From Chlorobiota bacterium (GTDB taxonomy: Bacteria > Bacteroidota > Chlorobiia > Chlorobiales > Chlorobiaceae), in NCBI GenBank assembly GCA_016866305.1, contig VGMX01000020.1, positions 1 through 37,319 of the forward strand: a DNA stretch of 37,319 bases, written 5' to 3'. Positions 7,418 through 17,844 of this stretch are shown here, piece by piece (within the stretch, counting starts at the first letter, position 1; the number at the start of each line of letters is the position of its first letter). The notes beneath the pieces were generated by a model. That model was given only the letters and a program-made list of their open reading frames with translations. It did not search any database and was not told the origin of the DNA. A program made the position numbers and the translations under genes.

Positions 7418-8266
7418 TCAGGCTCCGCCCGCCCCGATGCCCTGAAGGACAAGCTTCATCGTATCATGAATTTTCTTCGACTCAGCGGCAACCGCGGCTT
7501 CATAATCCTCAATCGAGGAAAAGCTGCCGGAGGGATAAATCAGGCTCCGGCTCACGTTGATGACCGCGCCTCCCCCCTGTGCATCGACACCCGCCCGGAC
7601 GGCATCCTCGAGCGAACCTCCCTGGGCGCCGACGCCTGGAACAAGGAAAAAAAGGGTTGGCGCCTTCCTGCGCAATTCGCCGAGCAGAGTGCTTTTCGTG
7701 GCGCCGATAACCACTCCGCCGTTACCTTCGCGCTGCCATGCATCGACCTTTTCAAGCACCGCCTCATAGAGCGGTCTCCCGTCAAGGAGCCGTTGCTCCT
7801 CGAAATCCCGGGAACCCCCGTTCGAAGTCAGACAAAGCACGAAAACCAGCTTTTCCGTATAGGCGAAAAACGGTTCGAGGGAGTCAAAGCCCATGTAGGG
7901 AGCCACCGTGACGGCATCGAACGGCCAGTGCTCGAAAAAAGCCCGGGCATACATTCGGCTGGTATTGCCGATATCGGCCCTTTTGGCATCAGCAATAACC
8001 ATGCACTCCCCGGGGATCTCCCCGAGAGTCCTTTCCATATCACCGAGCCCCGGGAGCCCCCTTGCCTCGTAAAAAGCCGTATTGATCTTGTATGCCACGG
8101 CAGAACCCTTTGTCGCCCTGATAACGGAACGGTTGAATGCCGGAACCGGATCGGGCAGGCAGGAAAACACGTCGGGAACCTTTTGCGGATCGCTGTCCAG
8201 CCCGACACACAACAGTGACTGTATTGCCGATATCCTTCTGTTCGCCTTTTCTCGTACGGCACTCAT
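7418..8266 (-). CDS. pyrF: Orotidine 5'-phosphate decarboxylase (type 2, long form)
   Basis: A 282-residue PyrF of the longer bacterial type (TIGR02127-like, about 270-280 residues). Motifs include LLCVGLDSDPQKVP near the N-terminus, KINTAFYEARG, the catalytic DAKRADIGNT segment (D-x-K-R-x-D) and VAPYMGFDSLEPF. It decarboxylates OMP to UMP, the last step of pyrimidine synthesis. The start at 8266 is supported by GAGAGGG just upstream; the frame stays open for 142 more codons upstream but that part is not PyrF-like. It stands apart from glmS (153-base gap) and is probably transcribed alone. Confidence 0.95.
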   Translation of the reverse strand: MSAVREKANRRISAIQSLLCVGLDSDPQKVPDVFSCLPDPVPAFNRSVIRATKGSAVAYKINTAFYEARGLPGLGDMERTLGEIPGECMVIADAKRADIGNTSRMYARAFFEHWPFDAVTVAPYMGFDSLEPFFAYTEKLVFVLCLTSNGGSRDFEEQRLLDGRPLYEAVLEKVDAWQREGNGGVVIGATKSTLLGELRRKAPTLFFLVPGVGAQGGSLEDAVRAGVDAQGGGAVINVSRSLIYPSGSFSSIEDYEAAVAAESKKIHDTMKLVLQGIGAGGA

Positions 8267-8499
8267 TTTTCCCTCTCCGTTTGCTTCACATGAAAAAATT
8301 GGTTTTTTTAACTGCTTTGGCCGCTGCCTGCCGGAAACCAGCCTGCCGTCAGCCGGGAGACCGGCGGCACTGAAACTTATAGCCCGCAAGGAACATTGTT
8401 CGTTGGGGTAATATATATCAATATGATGGTTACGGCATGCTTCATTTAATGCGGGAATCCCGTAAATTACTACCCTGCAATATCGAGTACGACTGTCCC

Positions 8500-8529
8500 A
8501 TGACGATATATGCATATGCTTATTATAAC
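8500..8529 (+). promoter_or_regulatory. Weak candidate promoter for ftsH
   Basis: ATGACG (8500-8505) and TATAAC (8524-8529) are spaced 18 bp. The inferred start of transcription would be only about ten bases before the ATG at 8545, giving a very short leader. This agrees with the absence of a Shine-Dalgarno but is not strong evidence. Confidence 0.25.
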
Positions 8530-8544
8530 CATGACTGATGATTA

Positions 8545-10629
8545 ATGGCAAAGAACCTGTTGAAACCTTCAAATCCATACAGAAACGAACCGGAAACCAA
8601 CGAACGACGCCCCAAATTCTCGATAATGTACTATCTGGTAGTGATTCTGCTGCTGATAGGCATACAGCTTGCTTTTTTCTGGTCAGGCTCATCGGTGGAA
8701 ATCCCTTACAGCACCTTCCGAAAATATATTGCTGAAAACAGGGTCGAATCGGTAAGAATCTCTCCCGAACGCATCTATGTGGAACTGAAAAGCGACGGGA
8801 AAACCGGCACGACCGTACAGCCCTCTCCCAAAGAGGGGCCGGGGCTGCTCATGCCGCGCTCGTCCAACCCGTCAAATGAACTGTTCGTCACCCCGGTCCG
8901 CGACGACGAACTGATCGGGCTGCTTGAAAGCAAGGGGATAAAATACCAGGGCCTTCCGAGCAACACCTGGCTGGGTGAACTGCTGCAGTGGGTCCTGCCT
9001 TTCGGCCTGCTGATCGGCATCTACTTTTTCGTTTTTCGACGCATGGGCGGACCGGGATCACAGTTCATGAACATCGGCAAGAACAAGGCCGCACTGTACG
9101 AAAACCTCGACGAACACACCCGTATCACCTTCAAGGATGTTGCAGGCCTCGATGAGGCGAAAGCCGAGGTGATGGAGGTGGTGGATTTTCTCAAGGACCC
9201 GAAAAAGTATACGAAGCTCGGCGGCAAACTTCCCAAGGGCGTATTGCTGGTAGGCCCTCCCGGCACCGGAAAGACCCTTCTGGCAAAAGCCGTCGCCGGT
9301 GAGGCCGAAGTACCGTTCTTCAGCATCAGCGGCTCGGACTTTGTGGAAATGTTTGTCGGTGTCGGCGCAGCACGGGTGCGCGACCTTTTCCGGCAGGCAA
9401 AGGAAAAAGCACCCTGCATCATCTTCATCGACGAGATCGACGCGGTTGGCAGAAGCCGCGGCAAAGGCGCCATGATGGGAGCCAACGACGAGCGGGAAAA
9501 CACGCTCAACCAGTTGCTCGTGGAGATGGACGGCTTCGCGACCGACAAGGGGGTCATCCTGATGGCCGCGACGAACCGTCCCGACGTGCTTGATTCGGCA
9601 CTGCTGCGTCCCGGGCGTTTCGATCGCCAGATCATGGTGGACAAACCGGACCTGAAAGGCCGTATCGACATCTTCAAGGTGCACACCAAGAACCTGTCGC
9701 TCTCTTCGGACGTGAACCTGAAAACCCTGGCATCGCAGACCCCGGGCTTTGCCGGAGCGGAAATCGCCAACGCAGCCAACGAGGCCGCACTGCTCGCATC
9801 GCGTCGCAACAAGCAGAGCATCGAAATGAAGGATTTCGAAGACGCCATCGAGAGGGTTGTTGCCGGTCTTGAAAAGAAGAACAAGGTCATCAACCCGCGC
9901 GAAAGGGAGATCGTGGCTTATCACGAGGCAGGCCACGCCATCGTAAGCTGGATGATGCCGGAAAACGATCCGGTGCAGAAAATCTCGATCGTGCCGCGCG
10001 GCATGAGCGCGCTCGGCTACACCATGAACATTCCGCTTGAAGACCGCTATCTCATGACGAAGAACGAGCTTTTCTCGCGCATCTGCGGCCTGCTTGGAGG
10101 AAGGATCGCCGAACAGATTGTTTTCGGGGAAATTTCCACCGGGGCACAGAACGACCTCGAGAAGATCACCGGCATCGCATACAACATGGTGATGGTCTAC
10201 GGCATGAGCGAGCGGCTTGGCAACCTCTCCTACTCTGAGAGCAACAACCAGTACTACGGGGGGGCCGGCATCGACAAGAAATACAGCGAGGAGACCGCGC
10301 AGCTTATCGACAGCGAGGTGAAGGCGCTGGTCGAAAAAGCCCGCCAGACGGTAACCGACCTGCTGACGGCAAACCGCGAAAAACTTGAGTCCCTTGCAAG
10401 GGAACTGCTCTCGAAAGAGATGCTGCAGTACTGCCAGATCGAGGAGATCCTGGGCAAACGGCCCGCAGGAAGTTACCCGTCGCACCTGCATACGGACTGC
10501 AGCGGCAACGGAGCAACGCCTGAACCGGTCGGGGAACAGGAAAGAAGCGGCATGAACGAACAGGAACGGCTTGAGCTCGAAGCGGCCGTTGCCCGTCTCA
10601 GGGAAAGCAGGGAACAACAGGAGTCCTGA
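8545..10629 (+). CDS. ftsH: ATP-dependent zinc metalloprotease FtsH
   Basis: A 694-residue membrane AAA+ protease. Two membrane helices (about 28-48 and 145-163) flank the periplasmic domain. The AAA+ domain has Walker A GPPGTGKT (237-244), Walker [10 protein letters not shown] (291-299), and the second region of homology with ATNRPDVLD and RPGRFDR. The zinc site HEAGH is at 460-464. FtsH degrades misassembled membrane proteins and selected soluble regulators. The C-terminus carries a low-complexity acidic/basic tail of about 60 residues. The ATG at 8545 has no good ribosome site, but the N-terminal length suits the family. acyP follows 18 bases later. Confidence 0.97.
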   Translation: MAKNLLKPSNPYRNEPETNERRPKFSIMYYLVVILLLIGIQLAFFWSGSSVEIPYSTFRKYIAENRVESVRISPERIYVELKSDGKTGTTVQPSPKEGPGLLMPRSSNPSNELFVTPVRDDELIGLLESKGIKYQGLPSNTWLGELLQWVLPFGLLIGIYFFVFRRMGGPGSQFMNIGKNKAALYENLDEHTRITFKDVAGLDEAKAEVMEVVDFLKDPKKYTKLGGKLPKGVLLVGPPGTGKTLLAKAVAGEAEVPFFSISGSDFVEMFVGVGAARVRDLFRQAKEKAPCIIFIDEIDAVGRSRGKGAMMGANDERENTLNQLLVEMDGFATDKGVILMAATNRPDVLDSALLRPGRFDRQIMVDKPDLKGRIDIFKVHTKNLSLSSDVNLKTLASQTPGFAGAEIANAANEAALLASRRNKQSIEMKDFEDAIERVVAGLEKKNKVINPREREIVAYHEAGHAIVSWMMPENDPVQKISIVPRGMSALGYTMNIPLEDRYLMTKNELFSRICGLLGGRIAEQIVFGEISTGAQNDLEKITGIAYNMVMVYGMSERLGNLSYSESNNQYYGGAGIDKKYSEETAQLIDSEVKALVEKARQTVTDLLTANREKLESLARELLSKEMLQYCQIEEILGKRPAGSYPSHLHTDCSGNGATPEPVGEQERSGMNEQERLELEAAVARLRESREQQES

Positions 10630-10647
10630 GAAACATCCGGCAGAGCA

Positions 10648-10923
10648 ATGACCAGAAGAGTGCAGCTTGTCGTATCAGGACTTGTTCAGGGTGTGGGGTT
10701 CAGGCGGTTTATAGAACGGTCGGCCAGGGAACTGGACCTTCACGGTCGGGTAAGAAACCTGCCGGACGGAACGGTTGAAATAGAGGTTCAGGGTCCTGAG
10801 CGTCTGGTTGGCGAACTGGAGAGACGGGCCTGCAGCGGCCCCTCAAGATCAAGGGTAACGGGAGTCAGAAAAAAGGAACTCGATCCCGACAGTTCGCTGA
10901 ACGGCTTCAAGGTTCTCTTCTGA
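10648..10923 (+). CDS. acyP: Acylphosphatase
   Basis: A 91-residue acylphosphatase of standard length. The catalytic Arg19 lies in the GLVQGVGFR loop and the catalytic Asn37 in GRVRNLPDGTVE. It hydrolyses carboxyl-phosphate bonds in small metabolites such as acetyl phosphate or carbamoyl phosphate. It lies 18 bases after ftsH and is probably in the same transcript. Confidence 0.93.
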   Translation: MTRRVQLVVSGLVQGVGFRRFIERSARELDLHGRVRNLPDGTVEIEVQGPERLVGELERRACSGPSRSRVTGVRKKELDPDSSLNGFKVLF

Positions 10924-10953
10924 ATCACCGGAGCGGAAACGGGGATAAAGGGC

Positions 10954-10976
10954 GAAGGCAGGTCGAGCCCGCCTTC
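10954..10976. terminator. Hairpin between acyP and tRNA-Val, probable two-way terminator
   Basis: GAAGGCAGG (10954-10962) pairs with CCCGCCTTC (10968-10976) with one mismatch around a five-base loop. It sits between convergent transcripts, 31 bases after acyP and 22 bases after the tRNA 3' end. The T-runs are short on both sides, so it is only a likely terminator. Confidence 0.45.
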
Positions 10977-10997
10977 TTGGAATCGCTGTATTCGGGG

Positions 10998-11071
10998 TGG
11001 GTCCCGAGGGATTCGAACCCCCGACCTACTGGGTGTAAACCAGTCGCTCTAACCAGCTGAGCTAGGGACCC
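10998..11071 (-). tRNA. tRNA-Val, anticodon UAC
   Basis: A 74-nucleotide tRNA on the minus strand. The acceptor arms GGGTCCC and GGGACCC pair perfectly, the D-arm reads GCTCAGCTGGTTAGAGC, the anticodon loop is TTTACAC within CTGG/CCAG, and the T-arm carries GGTTCGAATCC. The anticodon TAC reads valine codons. The discriminator is A and the CCA end is not fully encoded (CCC follows). Confidence 0.97.
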
Positions 11072-11085
11072 GCTTGCGGGGCACT

Positions 11086-11113
11086 ATTATAATACATTTT
11101 TCCTGTAATGCAA
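11086..11113 (-). promoter_or_regulatory. Promoter of tRNA-Val
   Basis: On the minus strand TTGCAT (11113-11108) and TATAAT (11091-11086) are spaced 16 bp. The -10 box lies 15 bases before the mature tRNA 5' end. Confidence 0.55.
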
Positions 11114-11230
11114 AAAGGAAAAACCGGGTTGCCACCGGGCCGCACCACCTCCCGATTTGTAAGCCTTTACGAAAAAGCATAAATTCAGGCCGGCATTGTA
11201 ACCGAAAACCGGCAATTTTTAAAAACCACT

Positions 11231-12379
11231 ATGAAAGCATTATCAATCCTCGGCAGTACCGGATCAATCGGACTCAGCACGCTCGATGTTGTCAGACAGC
11301 ACCCTGAAAAGTTCACGATTACCGGCCTTGCCGAAGGGCACGATGTCGGACTGCTTGCCGAACAGATCAATGAATTCAACCCTGCCGTGGTCTCGGTAAG
11401 GGATGCGGCTTCGGCTGACAGGCTCCGGGGACTGCTCGGCTCAAACAGGCCTGAAATCTTTCACGGCATCGAGGGCGCGGCGACAGTTGCGTCTGCAGAT
11501 GGCGCCGAAATGGTGGTATCGGCAATTGTCGGAGCCGCCGGTCTGGTGCCCACGGTCAGCGCCATCAGGGCGGGCAAACATATCGCCCTGGCCAACAAGG
11601 AAACCCTTGTGGTGGCCGGGCAGCTTGTTTCCGACCTGGTCAGACAGCATAACGTGCAACTGCTTCCGGTGGACAGCGAACACTCGGCAATCTTCCAGTC
11701 GCTTGCCGGTCACAGAACGGAAGATATCGAACGCATCATCCTGACCGCATCGGGCGGCCCGTTCCGCAGGACACCGGCCGAAGAGCTGAAACTTGCCGGA
11801 CCGGAACAGGCGCTCAAGCACCCCCAGTGGTCGATGGGCGCGAAAATCACCATCGATTCGGCAACGCTCATGAACAAAGGTCTTGAGGTCATCGAAGCGC
11901 ACTGGCTCTTCAACATGCCGGCTGAAAAGATCGGGGTCGTGGTGCACCCGCAAAGCATCATCCACTCGATGGTGGAATATATCGACGGCTGCGTGATGGC
12001 ACAGATGGGGGTGCCGGACATGCGCGCGCCCATCGCCTATGCGCTGGCGTATCCGGAACGGTGCGAAACAGGCACCGGCAAGCTCGACCTCACGAAAATC
12101 GGCACGCTCACCTTCGAGGAACCCGACATGGAACGGTTCCCGGCACTCCGTCTGGCGTTCGACGCGCTCAAGGCAGGCCGAACCTACCCGGCAGTGCTCA
12201 ACGCCGCCAACGAAATCGCCGTCGCAGCCTTCCTCGATAAAAAAATCGGATTCACCGACATTGCGGCAACGGTTGACAAAACCATGCAGGCCCATAACGC
12301 CTATGCTCCCGTCGAGCTTGATGAATACCTGCAGGCAGACCGCTGGGGTCGAGAAAAAGCAAGGGAGCTGATCGGGTAA
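11231..12379 (+). CDS. dxr: 1-deoxy-D-xylulose 5-phosphate reductoisomerase
   Basis: A 382-residue DXR. The NADPH-binding GSTGSIG motif is at residues 8-14, followed by [12 protein letters not shown], the metal-binding [13 protein letters not shown] segment, the ASGGPFR substrate loop and the [14 protein letters not shown] block. It makes 2-C-methyl-D-erythritol 4-phosphate in the MEP isoprenoid pathway, which in green sulfur bacteria supplies quinones, carotenoids and bacteriochlorophyll tails. rseP lies downstream after 177 bases, the frequent dxr-rseP order, but a terminator-like hairpin separates them here. Confidence 0.96.
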   Translation: MKALSILGSTGSIGLSTLDVVRQHPEKFTITGLAEGHDVGLLAEQINEFNPAVVSVRDAASADRLRGLLGSNRPEIFHGIEGAATVASADGAEMVVSAIVGAAGLVPTVSAIRAGKHIALANKETLVVAGQLVSDLVRQHNVQLLPVDSEHSAIFQSLAGHRTEDIERIILTASGGPFRRTPAEELKLAGPEQALKHPQWSMGAKITIDSATLMNKGLEVIEAHWLFNMPAEKIGVVVHPQSIIHSMVEYIDGCVMAQMGVPDMRAPIAYALAYPERCETGTGKLDLTKIGTLTFEEPDMERFPALRLAFDALKAGRTYPAVLNAANEIAVAAFLDKKIGFTDIAATVDKTMQAHNAYAPVELDEYLQADRWGREKARELIG

Positions 12380-12422
12380 CCGGCGTAGCACGGAAACCGA
12401 ACGAGCCGCTCCAGTTACCCGG

Positions 12423-12454
12423 TGCCCCGTCGATGCGCGGGGCATCCCTTTTCT
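12423..12454 (+). terminator. Terminator-like hairpin between dxr and rseP
   Basis: TGCCCCG (12423-12429) pairs with CGGGGCA (12438-12444) around an eight-base loop, followed by TCCCTTTTCTT. The T-run is interrupted, so it may be a partial terminator. Confidence 0.5.
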
Positions 12455-12556
12455 TACAAAACGGCATCTTCATTTAATTGTCCCCAAAAAGCATGAGGGC
12501 AATCGGGTCTGGAAAAACAAACAGAAATGAAGAAGCCAAGAAACGATTGAGAGACT

Positions 12557-13918
12557 ATGGACGTCCTGAACACCACATTTTTTTTCATTGTTGCCATTTT
12601 CATCCTCGTCACGGCACATGAACTTGGACATTTCTTCACTGCCAAGCTGTTCGGCATGAGGGTCGACAAGTTCTATATCGGGTTCGACTTCTTCAACATG
12701 CGGCTCTGGAAAAAGAAAATAGGGGAAACCGAGTACGGCATCGGGGTATTCCCGCTCGGCGGCTATGTGAAGATCGCCGGCATGGTTGACGAAAGCCTCG
12801 ATACCGCCTACCAGGCATCGGAACCCCAGCCATGGGAGTTCCGTGCGAAACCGGTCTGGCAGCGACTCGTCGTGCTTGCCGGCGGCGTGGTCATGAACAT
12901 GGTGCTTGCCGCAGTGATCTTCATCGGCGTCACCCTTGCACTGGGAGAATCACGCACCACCGTTGACAATCCGGTCTATATCGAAAAAGGATCGGCATTC
13001 GCCGCCATGGGCATGCAAACCGGCGACCGCATCGCTGCCGTCAACGGCAAAGAGGTGACAAGCTGGGAACAGGCTCTCGATCCGGTGCACTTCACCGCTC
13101 CGTCGCTGAACTTTACCCTGCTGCGCGACGGCAGGCGGATCACGCTTGCCGCTCCGGCGAACCTGCTTTCGAAGCTTAACGAAAACCAGGCACTCGGCAT
13201 CCGCCCGATCATGCCTCCGGTCATCGACGACGTGCTCGGCAGTGAACCCGCAGCAAAAGCCGGCATCAAGCCCGGCGCGATCATCACCGCCATCAACGGG
13301 CAGGCGGTCACGGACTGGAGTGAAGTGGTTTCCATCATCTCCGCACATGCAGGAAAACCGATTTCGGTCGCCTGGAAATACCTTGACCCCGTTCCGGGAA
13401 AGATGACTGACCCTGCGGAAATCATGGCGTCAGGCAGCACGACGGTGACGGATGTGGTTCCGAATGCAGAGGGCAGAATCGGCATCGCCCTGCGCCAGAC
13501 CCTGCAGACCGAGCGAATCAGCCTGAACGTTTTCGAGTCGATCGCAAGCGGTACCTCGCAGACATGGAAAATGAGCGTCATGACCGTCCAGGGATTCACC
13601 CGCATCTTCACCGGACAGGAGGACTTCCGCAAATCGCTGGGAGGTCCTGTCAAGATTGCAAAAATAGCCGGGCGTAGTGCCGAACAGGGCCCGGTCAGCT
13701 TTCTGTACTTTCTGGCCGTGCTTTCCATATCGCTTGCCGTCATCAACATCCTGCCGGTTCCGGCGCTTGACGGCGGACAGTTCGTCATGAACGCTGTAGA
13801 AGGCATCATCGGCCGCGAGTTGCCGTTCGAGGTGAAAATGCGCATTCAGCAGATCGGCATGGCGCTGCTGCTCTCGCTTTTCGCCTACATTCTCCTGAAC
13901 GACATTCTGAACCCGTGA
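12557..13918 (+). CDS. rseP: RIP metalloprotease RseP (site-2 protease family)
   Basis: A 453-residue intramembrane zinc protease. HELGH at residues 21-25 in the first helix is the zinc site. The third ligand region [11 protein letters not shown] is near residues 397-407 (LDG at 404-406). Between them are two PDZ domains; the second includes [15 protein letters not shown]. Such proteases cleave membrane-anchored anti-sigma factors and leftover signal peptides. Four membrane helices are expected. The stop codon is 17 bases before the chosen prfA start, suggesting cotranscription. Confidence 0.94.
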   Translation: MDVLNTTFFFIVAIFILVTAHELGHFFTAKLFGMRVDKFYIGFDFFNMRLWKKKIGETEYGIGVFPLGGYVKIAGMVDESLDTAYQASEPQPWEFRAKPVWQRLVVLAGGVVMNMVLAAVIFIGVTLALGESRTTVDNPVYIEKGSAFAAMGMQTGDRIAAVNGKEVTSWEQALDPVHFTAPSLNFTLLRDGRRITLAAPANLLSKLNENQALGIRPIMPPVIDDVLGSEPAAKAGIKPGAIITAINGQAVTDWSEVVSIISAHAGKPISVAWKYLDPVPGKMTDPAEIMASGSTTVTDVVPNAEGRIGIALRQTLQTERISLNVFESIASGTSQTWKMSVMTVQGFTRIFTGQEDFRKSLGGPVKIAKIAGRSAEQGPVSFLYFLAVLSISLAVINILPVPALDGGQFVMNAVEGIIGRELPFEVKMRIQQIGMALLLSLFAYILLNDILNP

Positions 13919-13935
13919 CCCCCCTGCATATGAGC

Positions 13936-15009
13936 ATGTTCGACAAACTGCAGGCTATCAAGGAAAGGCACCTCGATCTCGAAAAACAGCTTGCAGACCC
14001 GGCAGCCGCATCCGATCAGAGCCGCTTCAGGAAACTCAACAAGGAGTACAGCGACCTGCGGGACATTGTTCATGCTTTTGACCGTTACTCCCTTGCAAAA
14101 AAGCAGCTTGACGAATCGCGCGAACTGCTCAAAGGCGAAAAAGAGATGGACATGCGGGAACTCGTCCAGGCTGAAATCGATGAACTGCAGCATCAGATAC
14201 CCGAACTGGAACAGCAGCTCAAGGTGCTCCTGCTGCCGAAGGACGAGGCAGACTCCCGGAACGTGATCATCGAAATCCGCGCCGGAACCGGTGGAGACGA
14301 AGCCGCGCTCTTTGCCGCAGACCTGATCCGGATGTACCAGCGGTACGCTGAACGCCAGGACTGGAAATGCACGATGCTCGACTATACCGAAAGTTCCATG
14401 CCCGGAGGGTTCCGGGAAGCCGTGCTTGAAATGAGCGGCAACGACGTTTACGCAACCATGAAATATGAAAGCGGCGTCCACCGCGTTCAGCGGGTGCCCG
14501 AAACGGAAACCCAGGGGCGCATCCATACCTCTGCGGCAAGCGTGGCGGTGCTGCCTGAAGCCGAAGAGGTGGATGTGGAAATCCGCCGCGAGGATCTGTA
14601 TTTCGATACTTACCGCAGTGGCGGAAAAGGGGGACAGAACGTCAACAAGGTTGAAACCGCCGTACGGATCACTCACATACCCTCGGGTGTCGTGGTTGCC
14701 TGCCAGGAAGAACGCTCCCAGCTGCAGAACAAGGAGCGCGCCATGACCATGCTGCGCACGAAACTGTTCGACATGCAGCTTGCCGAGCAGCAGCAGCAGC
14801 GAGACGACCTGCGCCGATCGATGGTGACCACCGGCGACCGGAGTGCAAAGATCAGGACGTACAACTACCCGCAGTCGCGCGTTACCGACCACCGCATCGG
14901 TTTCACCAGCCACGGACTGCCGCAGATCATGCAGGGAGATCTCGGCGACATCATCGAAGCCCTGAAGCTGCACGACCAGACCGCGCGTCTGCAGGCGGAA
15001 CAGATCTGA
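13936..15009 (+). CDS. prfA: Peptide chain release factor 1
   Basis: A 357-residue class I release factor. The PxT stop-codon tripeptide PET (188-190) in [14 protein letters not shown] marks RF1, which reads UAA and UAG, rather than RF2. The GGQ motif (232-234) in [14 protein letters not shown] catalyses peptide release. I chose [12 protein letters not shown] at 13936, which fits family N-termini; an ATG two codons upstream (13930) and a GTG overlapping the rseP stop are alternatives. None has a clear ribosome site, so coupling to rseP translation is plausible. Confidence 0.95.
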   Translation: MFDKLQAIKERHLDLEKQLADPAAASDQSRFRKLNKEYSDLRDIVHAFDRYSLAKKQLDESRELLKGEKEMDMRELVQAEIDELQHQIPELEQQLKVLLLPKDEADSRNVIIEIRAGTGGDEAALFAADLIRMYQRYAERQDWKCTMLDYTESSMPGGFREAVLEMSGNDVYATMKYESGVHRVQRVPETETQGRIHTSAASVAVLPEAEEVDVEIRREDLYFDTYRSGGKGGQNVNKVETAVRITHIPSGVVVACQEERSQLQNKERAMTMLRTKLFDMQLAEQQQQRDDLRRSMVTTGDRSAKIRTYNYPQSRVTDHRIGFTSHGLPQIMQGDLGDIIEALKLHDQTARLQAEQI

Positions 15010-15082
15010 AGAAAACCGGACGACACTCCTGAAATCATTTACCGGGATATATTATTGAGCTATTGTCGTTATATTTATCAGT

Positions 15083-15100
15083 CAGGGAACCCCCTCCCTG
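15083..15100. repeat. Small hairpin between prfA and the DUF1997-like gene
   Basis: CAGGGA (15083-15088) and TCCCTG (15095-15100) flank ACCCCC. No T-run follows, so it may be a weak attenuator or an operator. It lies just before a short open frame (15102-15173). Confidence 0.3.
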
Positions 15101-15172
15101 CATGAATCAGCCAGCAACAACTACTGAGAGAAAAACGGCCGCCGAACGAGCCGCAGAGGGAGAGCACCGGTA

Positions 15173-15784
15173 ATGGAAATGGAAGCCACAGGCAAAAGCA
15201 GAGGCGAATGGATTTTTCACGGGGAGTTCGACAGGACGGTCAGCTACCTCTCCGACCAGACGAAGATTCTCGGCGTCAACCCCTTCTGCCACAAGGTCGA
15301 AAGGACCGCTGAAGAGAACATCTACCGCTGGCATTTCAGAGTCACCGATCCACAGAACAACCCGTTCGACGTGATCTTCTATGTCGAGCAGTCCGAGGAA
15401 CTGCTCATCGAGCTGCCGGAACACCTTGAAGGCATCGATCCCGAAGAACTGACCACGGAAATGATCGAACAGTACACGGTAGGCAAGAAAATCCGCTGGC
15501 ACCACCACCCGCCTGCGAATCCCGTTGACGACCCGAAAAACCACCTCTTCGAAGGCAAGGCCTTTGCCGACATGTATGTACACCCCATGGAGACCGACAG
15601 GACAAGGGTGCACTTCGATCTGAAAATCGATGTCCGGTTCGTGCTCTATCCGGCATTCCGCATCATACCCGAGCAGATCATCCGAGCCATGACCAACGCA
15701 GGCATGTCGATGATCATGCAGGCGGCAACCAACAGGATGTTCCACTGCATATCCAAGGATTTCGGCCATGTCCATCACGCATGA
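15173..15784 (+). CDS. Conserved hypothetical protein, DUF1997-like (SRPBCC-type fold likely)
   Basis: A 203-residue soluble protein with no signal peptide. The middle has alternating strands, and the C-terminal third ([19 protein letters not shown] ... MQAATNRMF) looks like the end of DUF1997 proteins, known from cyanobacteria, plants and green sulfur bacteria. I recognise this only loosely. Function is unknown; an SRPBCC-like ligand-binding fold is my inference. The ATG at 15173 has AGGGAGAG upstream. It overlaps the nitroreductase start by 17 bases, so the two are cotranslated and may act together. Confidence 0.6.
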   Translation: MEMEATGKSRGEWIFHGEFDRTVSYLSDQTKILGVNPFCHKVERTAEENIYRWHFRVTDPQNNPFDVIFYVEQSEELLIELPEHLEGIDPEELTTEMIEQYTVGKKIRWHHHPPANPVDDPKNHLFEGKAFADMYVHPMETDRTRVHFDLKIDVRFVLYPAFRIIPEQIIRAMTNAGMSMIMQAATNRMFHCISKDFGHVHHA

Positions 15785-16313
15785 AAACAACCTCCCTGCG
15801 AACTTTCACGACCTCGTCAGAGCACGGTGCAGCGTTCGGAGCTACAAACGTGACGCCCCCGTTCCCGACGACGTCCTGAAACGTATTCTCGACGCCGGCA
15901 GGCTTGCCCCCTCGGGCAAAAACCTTCAGCCATGGACATTCATCGTGGCGAGTTCCCCGGAAATGCAGGAAAAAATCTACCCCTGCTACTCCCGCGACTG
16001 GATACAGGGCGCACCGCACCTGCTCATCGTCAAAGGAACACGCAGCGGAGCCTGGCACCGGGCCAAGGATGGCTACAGCTCGCTTGAAACCGATCTTGCC
16101 ATCGCCATGGACCACATGATCCTTGCCGCGGCCGCTGAAGGCGTCGGCAGTTGCTGGATCGCCGCCTTCGACCGCGACCTTCTCTACCAGGCTCTCGATC
16201 TCACCGAAAATGAGGAGATCTTCGCCTTCACCCCGCTCGGCTACGCCACCGACGATTATCAGCCCGTTCCCAAAACCCGGAAAACGCTCGAAGAGATCAC
16301 GGTTTTCCTCTAA
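15768..16313 (+). CDS. Nitroreductase family FMN protein
   Basis: A 181-residue nitroreductase-fold protein. The N-terminal [18 protein letters not shown] segment is the FMN-phosphate-binding RRSVR-type motif, and [15 protein letters not shown] is the second family block. The C-terminal [10 protein letters not shown] and [13 protein letters not shown] match the rest of the fold. These enzymes are dimeric, use NAD(P)H and reduce quinones, nitro groups or other acceptors; the substrate here is unknown. Its ATG lies inside the preceding DUF1997-like gene. Confidence 0.88.
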   Translation: MSITHENNLPANFHDLVRARCSVRSYKRDAPVPDDVLKRILDAGRLAPSGKNLQPWTFIVASSPEMQEKIYPCYSRDWIQGAPHLLIVKGTRSGAWHRAKDGYSSLETDLAIAMDHMILAAAAEGVGSCWIAAFDRDLLYQALDLTENEEIFAFTPLGYATDDYQPVPKTRKTLEEITVFL

Positions 16314-16434
16314 GCGCATCGTTTGCAGCCGACCTGCTCCGACAGGGACATTACGAAGCTCTCCGGATCGCAGGGAAACTGACGGATCGTGGAGTACACC
16401 TGAATTTTCAGCCGAAGAAAACCGTTAATGCGGT

Positions 16435-17673
16435 ATGGAATCCGATGCTTCAACAGCAAACGGCACCGCCATGAGAAACATCGTCTTCACCGGAAAAGGG
16501 GGCGTCGGCAAAACCTCCATTGCCGCAGCGACGGCCGTGAAAGCCGCGTCGATGGGTTACAGAACCCTTGTCATCTCCACCGATCCCGCGCACAGCCTCG
16601 GTGACTCGTTCGACATCGAGCTCGGCCCTTCGCCGGTACAGATCGCCGAAAATCTTTATGGACAGGAGGTGAGCGTTTACGGTGACCTCAACCTGAACTG
16701 GGAGATCGTGCGTGAGCACTTCGCCCACCTCATGGAAGTACAGGGAATCCAGGGCATCTACGTCGAGGAGATGGGGGTGCTGCCCGGCATGGAGGAGCTG
16801 TTCTCACTCTCCTACATCAAGCGCTACAACGAGTCGAACGAGTACGATCTTCTCGTGGTGGACTGCGCTCCGACCGGCGAGACGCTGCGCCTGCTCTCGC
16901 TTCCGGAAACCTTCGGCTGGATGCTCAGGCTCATGCGCAACCTCGAGAAGTACGTGGTGAAACCGGTGATCCGTCCGCTCTCGAAACGGGTGGGCAAACT
17001 GCACGAACTCGTGCCCGATACCGACGTGTACGACCAGGTTAACCACCTTTTTTCATCCATCGAAGGCATCATCGAACTGCTCTCCGACTCTTCGAAAACC
17101 ACCGTGCGGCTCGTCATGAACCCCGAGAAGATGGTGATCAAGGAGTCCATGCGCGCGCTTACCTACCTGAACCTCTACGGCATCACGGTTGACCAGATCG
17201 TCATCAACCGGGTGTTCATGGATGAGCTGGACGGTCAGTACATGAAAGAGTGGAAGGAGATCCAGCACAGGTACATCGACCAGATCGAAAAATCCTTCTC
17301 TCCGATACCTATCACGAAAGTACCGCTTTTCCGGCGTGAGGTGCTCGGACTGGAGATGCTGAAGCGTGTCGGCGAGGTCGTCTACGGCGACCGGAACCCT
17401 CTCGACATCTTCTACCACGAAGAGCACGTCGATATCAGCAAGGTCTCGGAAGGGCATTACGAGATGAAGCTTCGGCTCCCCTTCGTTTTCGACAACAGAA
17501 TGGAAGCCAACGTCGTGCAGGTCGGCGACTCGATGACCGTCCGGCTCGGCAACTACCAGAAAGGGGTCGTATTACCGACCTTTCTGGCCGGCATGAAGGT
17601 CACCCACGCCGGGTACGAAGAGAAGTGGCTGAAAATCGACTTCCGGAAAAAGGAGAAAGAATCTCCCTCATGA
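16435..17673 (+). CDS. ArsA/Get3-family ATPase with C-terminal HSP20-like domain
   Basis: A 412-residue P-loop ATPase. The deviant Walker [10 protein letters not shown] starts near residue 20. [13 protein letters not shown] is the switch I area and [17 protein letters not shown] is the DTAPTGHTLRLL signature with Cys in place of Thr. About 70 C-terminal residues ([29 protein letters not shown]...) form the ArsA HSP20-like domain. Members with this tail occur in phototrophs; their role is not arsenite export, since no ArsB is nearby. Targeting or handling of hydrophobic cargo is possible. An internal ATG at 16471 ([11 protein letters not shown]) would match many homologues; neither start has a clear ribosome site. 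Confidence 0.88.
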   Translation: MESDASTANGTAMRNIVFTGKGGVGKTSIAAATAVKAASMGYRTLVISTDPAHSLGDSFDIELGPSPVQIAENLYGQEVSVYGDLNLNWEIVREHFAHLMEVQGIQGIYVEEMGVLPGMEELFSLSYIKRYNESNEYDLLVVDCAPTGETLRLLSLPETFGWMLRLMRNLEKYVVKPVIRPLSKRVGKLHELVPDTDVYDQVNHLFSSIEGIIELLSDSSKTTVRLVMNPEKMVIKESMRALTYLNLYGITVDQIVINRVFMDELDGQYMKEWKEIQHRYIDQIEKSFSPIPITKVPLFRREVLGLEMLKRVGEVVYGDRNPLDIFYHEEHVDISKVSEGHYEMKLRLPFVFDNRMEANVVQVGDSMTVRLGNYQKGVVLPTFLAGMKVTHAGYEEKWLKIDFRKKEKESPS

Positions 17674-17701
17674 TTCGTGCGCTGCCGGCATGAAACCGGA
17701 G

Positions 17702-17731
17702 TATCCGGATATTTTCCTGCACTATCCGGAT
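17702..17731. promoter_or_regulatory. Twin TATCCGGAT palindromes upstream of iorA
   Basis: TATCCGGAT occurs at 17702-17710 and 17723-17731. Each contains the perfect palindrome ATCCGGAT and they are 21 bp apart, two turns of B-DNA. They lie 114-143 bases before the iorA ATG. The spacing suits a dimeric regulator binding one DNA face. Confidence 0.45.
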
Positions 17732-17844
17732 GTCTCAGCACACAAAACAGGGAAACCCGCCGCAAACAGCTCCCCGAAAACTGAATTCACTGGCTTTGCA
17801 GAAAAAAATATCTGATCTTTGGAGGATTCAAGTTTTCTACCTGT

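Noticed and set aside
9058-10617. Minus-strand open frame of 519 codons inside ftsH
   Set aside because: Antisense shadow of a complete FtsH; the composition is His/Val/Phe-rich without domain signatures.
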